From: Coturnix japonica
Lineage: Eukaryota; Chordata; Aves; Galliformes; Phasianidae
Direction of reading: 5' to 3'
DNA: 64,000 nucleotides
NCBI RefSeq assembly: GCF_001577835.2
Contig: NC_029516.1
Coordinates: forward strand, 115,727,302-115,791,301
In this document: one piece after another, positions 37,901-49,654 of the stretch
Layout of the letters: the number at the start of each line of letters is the position of its first letter
Position numbering within the stretch: position 1 is the first letter of the stretch
The notes under the pieces: model-generated
What the model was told of the DNA's origin: nothing
The model's input: only the letters and a program-made list of their open reading frames with translations
Database searches by the model: none
Program-made: the position numbers and the translations under genes

Positions 37901-40900
37901 CTCTAATCCAGAAGTATGGTGGCATTCAGACAAGGTCATGCACATGCTTCCAATCGCGTGAGAAAGGGAATCAGTAACTGACATTCGCCCTTCTCCTGAA
38001 ATACATCATCTGGTTTCCTTCTTCTGTTGTGTGTCTGCTCTGTGGCTGAAATGGTAGATAAATAAAAGAGGCGCTGTTTTGAGACAGCAAGGGAAAAATA
38101 CAAGACTATCAAAATGTTAAGGTGAATAAAAAAGAAGCCCAAGAAACCCCTGCAGAAAATATTCAGATTGAATTTTTGTTGTTTGTGATGATCAGCCAGA
38201 TAATAAAAAGAAACAGATACCAATGGCACCAACACAGATGACTGATAAGGAGTAAGAAAGGAACCTGCACTGAAGTTTCTCTGGTTATGTAAATATAAGC
38301 CTTGGCAGATGGGCAGTATGTGGACATCTGTGTAGCACGGTAAATGATATTCCAATAAACTGAAAAGATTGCTTGGACTTCTATCCCAGCTTCCTTTGAT
38401 AATAACATCAAATGGTTGCCAAGAAGCAAGGTTTTGTGGAGCAGAATTTTAAATGATCATCACCATTTCTGAGGCTGTACCCAGACACTTAAGAAAATAA
38501 TTTGAGAGGATAACAGATGGTTAAATAGCTGAACAGCTCAGATCTCAGCCACAAAATGGTGGGTCTAAAAAGAAAAACAAATCAGAGACTCAGAGAATAT
38601 TTTCCTCAATAGGAACTGCAGTCACTTCAGGGAAGTCTCAAGATAAATGGCATCAAGAATAAATTAGACAAGCATCTTCATAACTTCATATAACTGTGCT
38701 TTTCACCTACATAGATGACCTTTTTTAAACAGCTTCCATAATAGAAACAGCTGGAAGTATACTCCTGAGAATGAGAAAAAAAGAGATAAAGGGAGAAAGA
38801 AAAGAAGAGAAGGAAGGGGAAGGGAAGGGAGGGAGGGAAGGGAAGGGAGGGAAGGGAAGGGGGAAAGTGAGGGAAGGGAATTTTGTGTGAGGAAGGGAAG
38901 GGGAAGGGAGGGAAAGGGTAAAGGGAAGGGAAGGGAAGGGAAGGGAAGGGAAAGGGAAGGGAGGGAAGGGAAGGGAAAGGGAAGGAAGGGAAGGGAAGGG
39001 AAGGGAAGGGAAGGGAAGGAAGGGAATGGAAGGGAAGGGAAGGGAAGGAAGGGGAGGAGGGGGGGAGGGGAGGAAGGGGAGGGGAGGGGAAGGGGGGAGG
39101 GGAGGGGAGGGGAGGGGAGGGGGAGGGGAGGGGAGGGGAGGGGAGGGGAGGGAGAGGGGGGGAGGGGAGGGGAGGGGGAGGGAGGGGGTGAGGGGGAGGG
39201 AGGGAGGAGGGAGGGGGGAGGGGGAGGGAGGGAGGGGAGGGGAGGGAGGGAGGGCGAGGGGAAGGAGAGGGAGGTGGGAGGGGAGGGAGGGGAGGGGGGG
39301 GGGAAGGGGAGGGGGAGGGAAGGGAAGGAAGGGAAAGGAACAGGGAAAGGGGGGAGAGGGGAGGGGAGGGGAGGGAAAGGGAAGGAAGGAAAGGGAAGGG
39401 AAATGGAAGGGAAGGGAAAGGGAGGGAAGGGGAGGGGAGGGAAGGGAAGGGGAAGGTTAAGGGGAAGGGAAGGGAAGGGAAGGGTGGATAGGGAAGGGAA
39501 TAGGGAGGGAAGGGAAGTGGAAGGGTGGAAGTGGTTTAAGTTGGAAGTGGAAGGGAGGGAAGGGAAGGGAGGGAAGGGAAGTGGAAGGGAAGGGAGGAAG
39601 GGAAGGGAAGGGAAGGGAAGGGAAGGGAAGGGAAGGGAAGGGAAGGGAAGGGAAGGTATTTCAGTAGGGAAAAAATAAAAATTCCTTTCTAATATATATA
39701 TAACATGCATGAAGTTATGAAGAGATTTAGTTATGCAGGTTGTGCTAGCTCAGAATTATCTCTGTTATTACTGCTTTGGGTTAGTGCGCTATCTCTTGAC
39801 ATCACTTCTAGCCTTTCTTCTGGGAATATCCCTGTTTGCGTATAGAAATGAAATGACCGCAGTAGTTCTTTTTGTTGTGTGGCCCACAATTGTTCTTCAA
39901 CTGTTCTTTAAAGATGCTTATATGCTCCTGTCTGACACCACAGTACAGTCCTTTTTGGCAAACAAGAAAATGCTAAGCTAAGAAAGCAAACTTTCCAGAT
40001 GGGTATACTGTTTGTACTGAGAAAGAAGCTGTTTCAATGCTGTTTGCACAATCTGCTCAAACACAATGAACAATACTAACTGCAGGACTTTTGCTGGCTC
40101 TTCCAGGATTATTGGGGATGTAATTCCTTCTTCTCCATCAAACACTGGAGTTGTGCCAGCAGAACTTTGAAGAATAGGCCTGGCTTCAATTGCTACCACT
40201 AGGCTTCCCCGTGACAGCCACACAAGAGAATGGACTCCATGAAGCCACGCACCAAAACACAGTAGTTCAAATTGCAGTTATTGCATTTATTTTTACAGAC
40301 ATCATTCTTTCAGGCTGGATATTTTCTTTTACTAGTGTTCATACTTCCTATTAGCCAGGTCAACTTAGTCCACCAAGGTGGTCACTCCTTTTCAAAGTCA
40401 GATACACCTTTAGTATGCGCTAGCTTTTGCCCATATTTGTTAGTGGAAAATGTGGCCCAAGTAACTAAAATACAGATGGCAGCATCTCGTGCCTGTAGTT
40501 GAACATGAAGCCTAAATGTTAATCACATCCATCAGCCTTTAGCATTCTTTCAGATCTCCCACAGTTTTTGAGGAGAGTATACAGGGAGCGAGAACAGATT
40601 CTGCAAGTGGATACTACCTATTATTCACTATAGAATCATAGAACCCTTTCAGTTAGAAGGAACCTTTACAAGTCATCCAGTCCAACTCCCCTGCAATGAA
40701 CAGGGACACATACAGCTACAATAGGTTGCTCAGAGCCCAGTCCAGCCTGACCTTGGATGTCTCCAGGGATGGAGCGTCTACTGCATCCCTGGGCAACCGG
40801 TACCAGTGCCTCACCACCCTCACTGTATATGTCTGTTTCCTAATATCCAAGCTAAATCCTCTTTAAGTATGAAACCATTTCCCCTTTTCCTATCACCACA

Positions 40901-43900
40901 GACCCTGCTAAGGTGTCTGTCCCCTTCTTTCTCATAGCCCCCCTATAGATACAGAAAGGCTGCTATTAGGTCCTCTCAGAGCCTTCTTTTCTCCAGGTTG
41001 AACAGCCCCAGCTCTCTCAGCTTGTCTCAACCATGACTGAGTACAGAATTTTTCTCACCATAGCATCACCATGAAACTTTGAACCTCAATAAGTCCTACA
41101 CTGCATCTGTATGAACAAAGCTTGTGGCTTTGAAACAGACGTTTAAACAAGACAGCATAAATATTGTTAAATGAGAGTCAGGCTAGCAAAGGAAATTAAG
41201 TTCTCAGGCATTTGGTACAAGTAGTCTGTCATTAAAGGTGAAGCTTAGATACATGAGAAAATGTGTTCGTATGTATATGTACATCTGTATGGCCGTACGA
41301 CTTTAATATATGTATGTGTTGGATGAATTCTGTCCTTTTGTCATTGAGATGATTAAATTAATGGGATTTGAGTGCACTGATAGCAGTCATACGACAATTC
41401 AGTCATACCGAACAAATTTTCTGGAAGTGTCAGGTATCTGAAAAGAACATGATACCTAAATCACCTGTGGGATTTCTGTGCTTTTTTAGCAGAAATGGTA
41501 AGATATTCCTTGTACTGATCATTATATAATCACTGCACAGATTTCCTCTGTGGTGAGAAAATAATACATATTCTCCCAAGTATTTGGTTCAGAAAACACC
41601 CATTTACTGGTCCTACTTTGTTCAGGAAATATTTATGTTTGTTTAAAGGAAATTACTCACATAAGAAAAGTTGTGTGAGAACACAAAGGTTTATGCCCCT
41701 GAGTGAACACTATGGACAAAACCTCAGTGAGTTGGTATGGCTTCTTTCATGTAAAACTCTAATGATTCATATTTCCTTACGAAGTTACTTTAGATCCTTT
41801 ATTTTTCCACCACGGCCCTTTCATAAACAATGATTGCCATTTCAGCCCCTCGGTGGCATGGCGGAAACTGAGTGTGCTTTAAAATCTGTAATTAAGATCT
41901 AAGTTCCAGTCTACAGACCACAGCGTATGGATGTGATTATTGGGTTCATGTGTTTTGCCTGGCCACTTCTGTTTATGTTTTGAACTCAAAGGAAATGAAA
42001 AAGTCTTTCTCACTTATTCATACGAAAACACATTTAAATAATTACCAGCCAATAAGATATATTAATAAAGCAGGAGTGGTAGCACTGCTTTATGTCTGGG
42101 CAGCACGGTCTCATCAAACATTAAAGAAGCTCTTCTATGTGTTTGCTTTGCTGTGGACAGACAGCAGCTATTCAAAGGTAGCTCCTGCTGCTTATGATGT
42201 GATGCACCCTGCATACGTAGCATCAAGTATATATAATTTTCTGAATCTCACTCCAGAGTGAGTGCCGAAGAAGCTGATGTGTCTCATAAAATTACTTACA
42301 GAATAAAGAGGTTGGGACTTCTAACAAAGCAGCAAAGAGATGCCAGGCTTTGTCACTTCTGTTTCTCACAGTAGCTTCTCACGTACCTCATCCCATCTCC
42401 AGAGCAGAGGCAGAGAACTACCTTTGGCTGTTCAGCAGACAGGATGGGCAGCGCAGACTTTAGTAGTGTTGTTCCATAACCAACAAGATAAATTTGTTCC
42501 AGAAATTCCATTGTGTAGCAAATGCTGTGCACCCAAAGCCACAGTACTCTGTGGGCATATCTACAAAGGTTCCAAGGGGATTAAAAACACTGCCAAGTCA
42601 GGGCGGGGGTTTTGCCAGCATGTTTTGTGTGCATTCTCCACTTGTGCTCTCTAAAAAGTAGCAAAGAAATGAAGCCTGCAACTGCTCTGCTTTGCACCAT
42701 TAGCAATGTGTTTTCATTCAAACAATGAGGCTGGAAGGAGGTGCTGGAGGTCAGCAAGCAGATCTGTATAGCAACAGAGTCCTCTAGGTCTCAACTGCCA
42801 CCCCAGTCTCATTTGGATTACATTAAAACAAAGAAAGGAAATTGGGATCCAGTGTGTTGCAGCTCTTCAGGCCTGTTCTGTGTGTGTGCTATGTATGCCT
42901 GGTGCCTCCACCACTGCTTCTGTGAGGCTTTGGGCAGAATCATAGAATCACCAAGGTTGGAAAAGACCTAAAAGATCATCCAATCCAACCGTTCACCTAT
43001 TACCAATAGCTCCCACTAAACCATGTCCCTCAACACAACATCCAGTCTTTCCTTGAACACCCCCAGGGTCGGTGACTCCACCACCTCCCTGGGCAGTGCA
43101 TTCCAGTGCCTGACCACCCTTTCTGAGAAGTAATATTTCCTAATGTCCAGCCTGAATCTCACCTGCTGTAGCTTGAAACCATTCCCTCTAGTCCTATCAC
43201 TAATGACACGAGAGAAGCAGTGTTTGAGAAGCAACCAGAGAAGCTGAGCAAACACGATTGTTGCTGTCTCTTCCTGAGCTCTGGCATTACAACAGCTCAG
43301 CTGATAGCAGTATTTCATACAGTTCAGGTATGCTGCCTATCGCACTGCGGTCACACCCTTGGATGGCAATTCCAACTTGACTACAGAAGAGAGCAACTCT
43401 GCTGTTGGGACTGGAATAACTTGGTACTCAGTAACAAGAGAATTCATTGTTTAACACATCCCGTCTGATACCGTGAGCACTTCAGCAGGTATGCAGGGAC
43501 CACATACACTGACAGCAGGACAGGAGTTTGATGGAATTGTATGAGATAAATGTGACTGGGTTTGCACCTCTCCCATTCTGTCTTTTAACTCCAGTGAAAA
43601 CTACATTATTCATAATAACTAAGACGCATAGCGTCTGAAGTCCAAACAGGTCTGTAATTTTCTCCCTGCAAAGTGCCTAGACAATTATCTAAGAACACAA
43701 CTAGTTTTTAGTCAAAATCTTAGTAAGCCTTGGTTGGACAGTGATATATAGTTTACTGGCTAGCAATGCTGTTCCCTTTACCTGCATAGCACTCGGTATG
43801 TAATGGAGTAAAATTAATTTGTCTGAATCATTAACTTTTGCATGGTCCTTGTTATTGACTAGCTACGTAACCTACCAGCTGGTCTTAAAAAACATGGATA

Positions 43901-46078
43901 GGTAGATTATATCTGTACTGGGTACCCAAGGAATATTTCTGAGCACTCAGGTCTGAGCGAGAGTCTCAGCTGTTCTCCAGCTTCACACAGGAGAGACCTC
44001 AGATTGCACCACCTCCCCTCTGACATGTACACACAGGATGAAAACTGAGGTGTATTGCCCAACAGGATCCTTCACTTTGTTTGCATGCCCTAAGCAAGAT
44101 GTATAGGCACAGCTGAAGTTGGATTACTGCAGGTCAGCTGAGCCTCAGTAACTGACCTGTGACATCAGCATGAACTTCAGCAAAGGAAGTTTCTTTGAGG
44201 CTTCTTTCATTTAGATTTGGCCTAAAAGCCACCCAGACAATTAGCTGTTGCATCTCAACTTGAATAGGAGAACTCATGTAACCTGCCTCAGCCTGAAAAT
44301 TACAGAAGCATCTGGCCTGGCTGCAGTGTCCCAGCAGTTTCTAGGAGCTATCACAGATGGTTAAAGCCTAGGTAAAAATCAAGGCTGCATATGAAAGAGT
44401 GAATCATGCTATAGACATTCATATCCTAAAGACTGAGACCAGCTCTTCCATAGCATGCCCAAACCTTTCCTAACAGCATGTCTTGGTTAGGGCTGAGACA
44501 TGGTTCCTATAGATGTCTGCTGAAGCAAGGGAATACTTTGATGATAAAATTCAATGGCTGCTGCAACAGAATTAAATCAATTCATTTTGCTTCTCAAAAG
44601 TGGATTAAATAGTTTCCACAGTCCTAAGACTGTGCCAAAAGGCCCCAGCAGCTTCCAGCAATGACTTCTTCCCTGAAGCAGGGCCTGAACTGCCTCTCAA
44701 TTACATGTGTGCAGCAAGAACGGTTACCCTGACTGCCCTAGTAATTACAGTGTCACAGTGCATGGAAATCAGCTGGCCCGTACTCAGATAATCAAATAGA
44801 AATATTCAGAATAAGAGAGAACTCCAGAACAAGAAAGACGACATGCCAGTAATGAGAGAGTGTGAATCATCACTGTTCACAACATGCTACGGGGCAGGCT
44901 GTCACTGTCCTGCCGCTCTGCTGTTTCAGTGACACATTATTTGTAGAAGCCTTCCAAGTTGTTCCTTGTCTTTAAAAAAATTATTTTAAGTATATGGTAA
45001 CAAACACTGAATTTTAGCATCAAAGTTTTTGCTACACTTTAGGGGATATTTACAAGAACCCTTTCTAATTAAAGGCATGTTTTTTCCACTGCTCATCCCT
45101 TCAGGATCTCCCTGGGACTCCATTTAAATCCAGGCTGGTAGGAGGAAGAGCAGCAGCAGCTACTTTAGAACTAGGGGTTAATGATCAGCTTCTTCCTGCA
45201 GTCAAACATGGCTCTAAAAGAATTTGCAGTAATACACAGCAATGTAAAACAATTACCAGAATACTACATGTGAGATGCACACGAAGATGAGCCTATTTGG
45301 TTTGATGGCAAATGAAACTGTACAGAATGCTTTGCTAAAAGGAAATTACTGCAGAGTTCACAATGAAAACTCAATGCACAAGGATTAGATGTTCCCCATA
45401 TGTATTCATGTTTCAAAATCCATTCAGAAAACGTCTTCAGTGTTCCGCATTAATCCCACATACAAAGAAATATGCCTGGGTCTGGATTTTATACATTCGG
45501 TTGGCTAAAGTTAATCTATCGATAGCAATATTTAAACATGATTGTTTTAAAACTGCAGCAACACTTGTTTTTACAACATACATAACATGCTTCTGAACCT
45601 CAATAACCAAGAAAAGCTATATAATATATTTTAAAAAGCATTTAACTAAGGATCTTTCTGGAAATTTTAAGTTCTCCTGGAAGCTCATTTTACAGCTTCC
45701 ATTATTAAAGTATATACTCAAGTTCAAGCTTGTGAATAATTTCAGGAGGGTAACACCAAAGGGAAACTATGAAACGATAATAAACAAACTCTAATTAGCA
45801 TGATGGCTATCAGTGAAGATCCGAGAGTCAGGTATCTCTTCAGAAACTGCCAAAGTACTTACCTAAACGCTCTTGAATGTTTCTCATGGAATAGTCACTA
45901 CAAAAACAGCGAGTACTTCTACACAAGTGTATTTGTTGAGAGGCTGAGGTTTAGCTTCTGCTGTTGTTTTTTTTGTTTTTATTAGCCACACGATCAAAAT
46001 AAGCCCATTTCGCTTACCTCTAATGTGGACTAGAAGATAGCCAAGGAAGAAAAGAAGGATGCTTCTGAATTTCCCCAT
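25268..46078 (-). CDS. XG: XG blood-group glycoprotein, complete-looking gene (nine coding exons)
   Basis: Minus-strand coding exons are 46018-46078, 35829-35870, 35370-35426, 31528-31563, 29168-29233, 27824-27880, 27158-27196, 26764-26883 and 25268-25275, totalling 486 nt (161 residues plus stop). The product has an N-terminal signal peptide ([20 protein letters not shown]), the family motif [14 protein letters not shown] that is near-identical to human XG, a proline/arginine/glycine-rich ectodomain and a single transmembrane segment (about residues 123-146), followed by the basic [12 protein letters not shown] is a type I membrane sialoglycoprotein and paralogue of CD99. Every intron is phase 1. 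The family and order are firm; the last 8-nt exon is the weakest part. Human XG is about 180 residues. Confidence 0.9.
26764..26883 (-). CDS. XG: XG coding exon 8, transmembrane
   Basis: A 120-nt exon with [20 protein letters not shown] leading through a hydrophobic span to [11 protein letters not shown]. The SPI-hydrophobic-basic pattern matches the human XG membrane exon. Donor GTAAGAC. Confidence 0.93.
27158..27196 (-). CDS. XG: XG coding exon 7
   Basis: A 39-nt exon encoding [12 protein letters not shown], a glycine/histidine-rich membrane-proximal piece. Acceptor GTTCCAG, donor GTATAG. Confidence 0.82.
27824..27880 (-). CDS. XG: XG coding exon 6
   Basis: A 57-nt exon encoding [18 protein letters not shown], matching the GGYFNDVDRDDG module of human XG. 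Acceptor CTTGCAG, donor GTAGTA. Confidence 0.88.
28779..29006 (+). repeat. AAG/GAA trinucleotide microsatellite
   Basis: About 228 bases of almost pure purine, starting as AAT repeats and continuing as AAG with scattered AGG interruptions. It lies in the XG intron between exons 5 and 6 and reads as CTT on the XG sense strand. Confidence 0.97.
29168..29233 (-). CDS. XG: XG coding exon 5, proline-rich
   Basis: A 66-nt exon, [20 protein letters not shown] then TG, resembling the YPPRPRPRPP stretch of human XG. Acceptor GTCAATAG, donor GTAAGAA. Confidence 0.88.
30144..30392 (+). mobile_element. Solo LTR, avian alpharetrovirus (ALV/EAV) type
   Basis: A fossil LTR with no internal region next to it. 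It begins TGTTGTATTAGGC, has a TATATAA box (30244-30250), AATAAA (30267-30272) and the R/U5 phrase CACCATTTTACC..CTCACC followed by GGTCGGGGCCGTCGAT, which parallels ALV, and ends near CTTTCA. Borders are approximate to a few bases. It lies antisense in the XG intron between exons 4 and 5. Confidence 0.75.
31528..31563 (-). CDS. XG: XG coding exon 4, second DL.ADAL-like motif
   Basis: A 36-nt exon encoding [11 protein letters not shown], a second copy of the acidic FDLADAL-type module. Acceptor TTGTTAG, donor GTGAGTAC. Confidence 0.85.
33215..33640 (-). mobile_element. CR1 LINE, 3' fragment
   Basis: Antisense: GGAATCACAGAATCATAGAA, GGTTGGAAGGGACCTTAAAG, CTTCTTCCTAACATCTAACC and CTTCTCCAGGCTGAACAAAC, ending against an AT-rich repeat. 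It is one of the longer CR1 pieces here. Confidence 0.92.
33629..33706. repeat. AT-rich repeat with perfect 15-bp hairpin
   Basis: A TCTTCATAGGAAATATATAT-type unit occurs twice, followed by an inverted repeat: 33672-33686 is the exact reverse complement of 33689-33703 with a 2-base spacer. Confidence 0.85.
35370..35426 (-). CDS. XG: XG coding exon 3
   Basis: A 57-nt exon, [19 protein letters not shown], basic and proline-containing. The acceptor is ambiguous (CACAG or CACAGAG); only the first keeps the frame open into exon 4. Called on splice sites and frame. Confidence 0.72.
35829..35870 (-). CDS. XG: XG coding exon 2, FDLADAL motif
   Basis: A 42-nt exon encoding [13 protein letters not shown], the diagnostic XG/CD99 family motif just after the signal peptide. 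Acceptor CCTTCTAG, donor GTAGGC. Confidence 0.93.
37334..37432 (-). mobile_element. CR1 LINE, 3' end fragment
   Basis: Antisense: AATCATAGAACAACAGAACC, GGTTGGGTTGAAAGGGACCT, AAAGATCAACTAGTTCCAGC. Strongly truncated. Confidence 0.78.
37446..37488 (-). mobile_element. CR1 LINE, very short 3' end
   Basis: A second antisense terminus only about 14 bases after the previous one: ACATAGAATTGCTAGGGTTG, GAAAGTACCTCAAAGATCAT. Confidence 0.7.
38809..39657 (+). repeat. GGGAA/GGGGA purine minisatellite, about 0.85 kb
   Basis: An almost pure purine run in XG intron 1. GGGAA units dominate at both ends (about 38809-39050 and 39300-39657) and GGGGA units form the middle (about 39050-39300). A small pyrimidine interruption lies at 38881-38889. 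It reads CCCTT on the XG sense strand. Confidence 0.97.
40632..41030 (-). mobile_element. CR1 LINE, 3' fragment
   Basis: Antisense: TAGAATCATAGAACCC, CATCCAGTCCAACTCCCCTG, ATCCCTGGGCAACCGGTACC, TTTCTCCAGGTTGAACAGCC and CAGCTCTCTCAGCTTGTCTC. Confidence 0.9.
42936..43218 (-). mobile_element. CR1 LINE, 3' fragment
   Basis: Antisense: CAGAATCATAGAATCACCAA, GGTTGGAAAAGACCTAAAAG, ATCATCCAATCCAACCGTTC, CACCTCCCTGGGCAGTGCAT and TTCCTAATGTCCAGCCTGAA. The 'AAAAGACC' wording marks a different subfamily from the 8478 copy. Confidence 0.92.
46018..46078 (-). CDS. XG: XG coding exon 1, signal peptide
   Basis: ATG at 46078-46076 and 20 codons with a hydrophobic core [11 protein letters not shown], then one base and the donor GTAAGCG. 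The start is chosen because it gives a proper signal peptide that continues in phase into the GQRDFDL exon. Confidence 0.82.
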
Positions 46079-49000
46079 GGTCTTCTATGAAGGCCTTTGG
46101 TTGCAGCAGTTGTTATTCCCAGGCGATGATGGTAGATGTTGGTAGTATCAGGTTCTGAGGGAGACACTTTTAATCAGTGGCTGAGTCCAGCGAGGTCTCT
46201 CACCATCACACTCATGTACTGAGGAGCAAGGAGAAGTCCCTAAATGCCTCACCTAGTATGGGGCAGGTGATAAACACAGGCAGCCCTTCTATGGCAAAGC
46301 CACACACAGCACCCGTAGGTGACACCTGCCCTCTAACAAATGCATTTATCACCCAAGAGGCGAAGGCGGAGAGCAGGGGAGCCGCCTGCAGCACCCAATG
46401 AGATGGGAACCAGCGTGCTTATACTCCACCTCTTCCCCTGAAGGACAGCCAACCTGTTTGACACCTTCTCCTCCAGAGTAGGGTGTGGTGCAACAGGAGC
46501 TGAAATAACTTGGGAGAGGAGGCAGGCCTTCTCCAAAGCGTGCCTGAACAATCTCTCAAATGTAATCTGTGTACAGAGTACTCTTTCCCTGCTCAGTTCT
46601 CAGCTGACATCTAACTGCTGCTAAAGGAAGTCCTCCTAAGAGTCCAAATTGCCAATGAAAGCCACAGTTAGGGAAGTGGAGGCCAAGAGTTTGCTTTTCA
46701 GTGACTGGGGATTGTCTACAGAGGCATAACAAAAAAATTAAGATTGTAAACTTAACATGGAATGTCAGACTGCTGACCTGGAGCATGGCCATGTCCCAGG
46801 TGGATGCTCTTAGTCAAGAAGTAAATATGCCTGTCTCAATTTTTTCCACTGATCTAAATGTACTTTCTAAATAGAAATATCCATGTATATTCTGAAATTA
46901 GCGCTGTGCCAAAGTCCAAACAAGAGGGGAAAAAAAAGCTTTGGAAGAAGAACAGAAATCATGTATACATGCATGAGCTTATATTAAAATCACAGTTAAT
47001 TACATATGTTAAAACACAGCTTGCCACAGTCTCTCTGTGGTAAATGTATGCCAGTTCATTTGCCTGCTGAACTGGATTGCCATCATCTTACTGGCTCACA
47101 GCGCCAACATGGAGACTGGTGAGTGCTCCCTTTCGTTGGGGTGTAAACTGCAGGCATTTTCATCAGCAATGCTTCGACTATGGCAGCAAATGCACTCAGG
47201 GCTTTGCTACTACTAATAGAATATCTGTACACTCTTGGTGTTGCCGAATGTTCCCACCCGGTGAGGAGCAAAGGCTGGCCTCCAGGTGCATTTCTGAAGT
47301 ATGGAATCATAGTTTATGTATTGCTCTCCTGACGGGCCTGTTGCTGGATCTCAGAAGAGTTAAGGACTGAAAGGTTAAAAAGGGAACTCTGTCAGTCGCT
47401 TAAAACAAGGATCAGAGCATGACACAAGCATCTCCACAGGACTGTTTTTTTCCAGAACACACACACACACAAACCAGGCATGTGTGCTAATTTTCATATC
47501 AGTGATGAATTTGCCTGAAGGAACAGAAAAGATAGCAAGGCTGTATACTAGTCCCAGGCAAGTCCAAGCACCTCACAGACTTCAGTAGCTTTACTTCAAA
47601 GCAGCTGTTCTTGACAGCGAGTCTTTGCAGAATACTCTATGTCACCTGTTTGCTGATGCTAGTTCTTCCAGATACTTTCTTTGGATACTGAGATTATTAA
47701 GTTTAATTTGAAGATGATATGTCTCTTGTCTAGTTCTTCCAAAGCCAGCTACTACTTCATCAAGCTAAATAAAAGCGATAACAAAAAGGCCCGAGGGCAC
47801 ACTAATGGAGTGGACCTACCACTGGAGTCAGAAGGCCCCAAATATTTATACAAATTCTGTTCCTCAGGCCCTGTAGGACTTGCTAAACTCTCTCTGCCAA
47901 ATAGATGCGCGATAGCTTGCCCAAGGTCGTAAGTATTGCATATTAAGCACAAATATAGGGCTTTTTATCTGATCTTAGATTGTTGCTTTATCACTCTGAG
48001 AAAGGCCCCGTACATTTAAAAAATAGCAAATAGGTGGAGAAACGGAGACAGTTTGTCTGTCAATTCTCTACACTAATTGCTTTTAGTACATTGGGCCTCT
48101 TTGAGATGAGACAAACTACAGGAGAACAAGAGGACAATCACAACTCTCCGGTTTTAACCTCATCCTTCCTGTGGAGAGAGGTTAGACATTACTCTCTTCG
48201 GCACAGACAACCAACTGTATGAGTCTTTCAGAGATGAAAGAATCAGATTATAAACTAGAACTACTCAGGAAAGCTTACAGTATTGTTTATCATAAAAACA
48301 GAATATTTTAATTAAAATCTTGAAACATCTGGTTATCATAGACAGTCATCTAAATGGAAGCCAAATAAACAAGTGAATCAGGGATATAATTTGGCAACAG
48401 GATAATATGATTCCTACATCCTAACTAGAATTTCAGTGTTTTATCACTGAAGGTGGATAAACATCCATTTTGGTACTTCATCCTTGAAGTTCTTTAAATA
48501 CTCTAAATGCGTAAGGGTAAGTGTTTTTACTCCATTCCTTCTTCTAATCCTAGTCAACTCTTTTTTTCAAGTTTCCCTTCTATCTGCCTAAGAGAAAAGA
48601 GCAAAAAGAAGATAAACATTTCAGTTTATGGAAAGGTTGGGATGTGTTTCAGAACCTTGACAAGTGAAATCTATAGAAAAAAGAAAAAGGAAAAAACTCA
48701 AATAAACCAGCTTGGAAGGTGACCTGCAATTAACAGAAAACTACAGAAATACACAACTGAGAGGGCAAATTAGTCCAATATACACTGAAAGCTAAGTGTA
48801 TTAATGAGTTTTCTTTGGCATTCAAAATTTGGCAAAGATTTGGAAATGAATATGAATAAGAACTACAGCAAAAAGCTTCCAGATCTCATTTTTAAGAATT
48901 GCTTGTTTTCATTTCTATGATTTGATGATTCTTTTGGATAAGTTTGGAGAAGTAATTGAAATGGATGTCACATATGAAAAGTGTCAGAACATTTTTAAGC

Positions 49001-49387
49001 AGTCCTTTTACTGTTAGGGTGAACTAGTCTACAAGCTCAGTTCTTTTGTAGGAGCCAAAGTAATAATATGATGTTCTAGGACAAAATAGTCCTGCTTAGC
49101 GCTTTTTTCTCCTATCACTGCAGATAATTTTAACAACTCTAGGAGTGATGCCGTTTCCCACCTCCAAGGAGGCAGACTGGAGAAAAAACAGAACTCAGAG
49201 ATGCGCAATAGGAAAAATAGAGCACTCCATGTTCCCATTCCCAGTTTAATGGTAAAGGTGCCTCAGCAGGACTGAAACTACCAGTTTGGGCCTGAACGTT
49301 TTTTTTTTCATCCCACTGCACAGGCAAATTGAGACCTATATGGAAACTGGAACATGAGTTCCCAAAATAGGATCTGTAGATTGCCCT

Positions 49388-49521
49388 GGGTTCGAATCCC
49401 CCGTGGCGCAAGTGGTAGAAGTTCCGCTCTGCTACACAGAGGCTCGAATCCCGGGGGGTTACACTCAATGATCTCTAAGGTCCCTTCCAACCCACACGAG
49501 ACTATGATGATACTATGATCA
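49388..49521 (+). mobile_element. tRNA-derived SINE with CR1-like 3' tail
   Basis: Positions 49398-49458 look like a degenerate tRNA: CCCCCG pairs with CGGGGG, an A-box-like TGGCGCAAGTGG lies at 49404-49415 and a B-box GGCTCGAATCC at 49441-49451. Another B-box-like GGTTCGAATCC precedes it at 49389-49399. It runs straight into a CR1-type tail (AATGATCTCTAAGGTCCCTT, CCAACCC, ACTATGAT repeats). A tRNA head with a LINE tail is the standard SINE design. Borders and family name are uncertain. Confidence 0.6.
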
Positions 49522-49654
49522 TCCCACATGGTCACAATAGGCAGCAACTGCTCGGTAGGAGATGACCATAAATCACCTCAAAATGGTGAAAAAAAAAATG
49601 TTACTTGATGTTTCTTGTCCTAAGGGGTGAGAGAACTAACGGATTCAGATATTG

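Larger units (their letters stand above)
35871..46017 (-). other. XG intron 1
   Basis: A 10.1-kb intron with four CR1 pieces and the GGGAA tract. Between them is unique AT-rich sequence; an unexplained open frame at 39978-40223 is treated in the findings. Confidence 0.55.

Noticed and set aside
38703-39710. 263- to 335-codon frames rich in Gly/Arg/Lys or Pro/Leu/Phe/Ser
   Set aside because: They are translations of the GGGAA/GGGGA repeat with no stop codons available in the motif.
39733-39981. 82-codon hydrophobic frame on the + strand resembling a membrane protein
   Set aside because: T-rich DNA readily gives Leu/Phe/Val codons; no family match, signal or neighbour supports it.
49388-49458. 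A functional tRNA gene
   Set aside because: The unit is only about 61 nt, the anticodon arm is degenerate, and it runs into a CR1 tail without a terminator. A SINE fits better.
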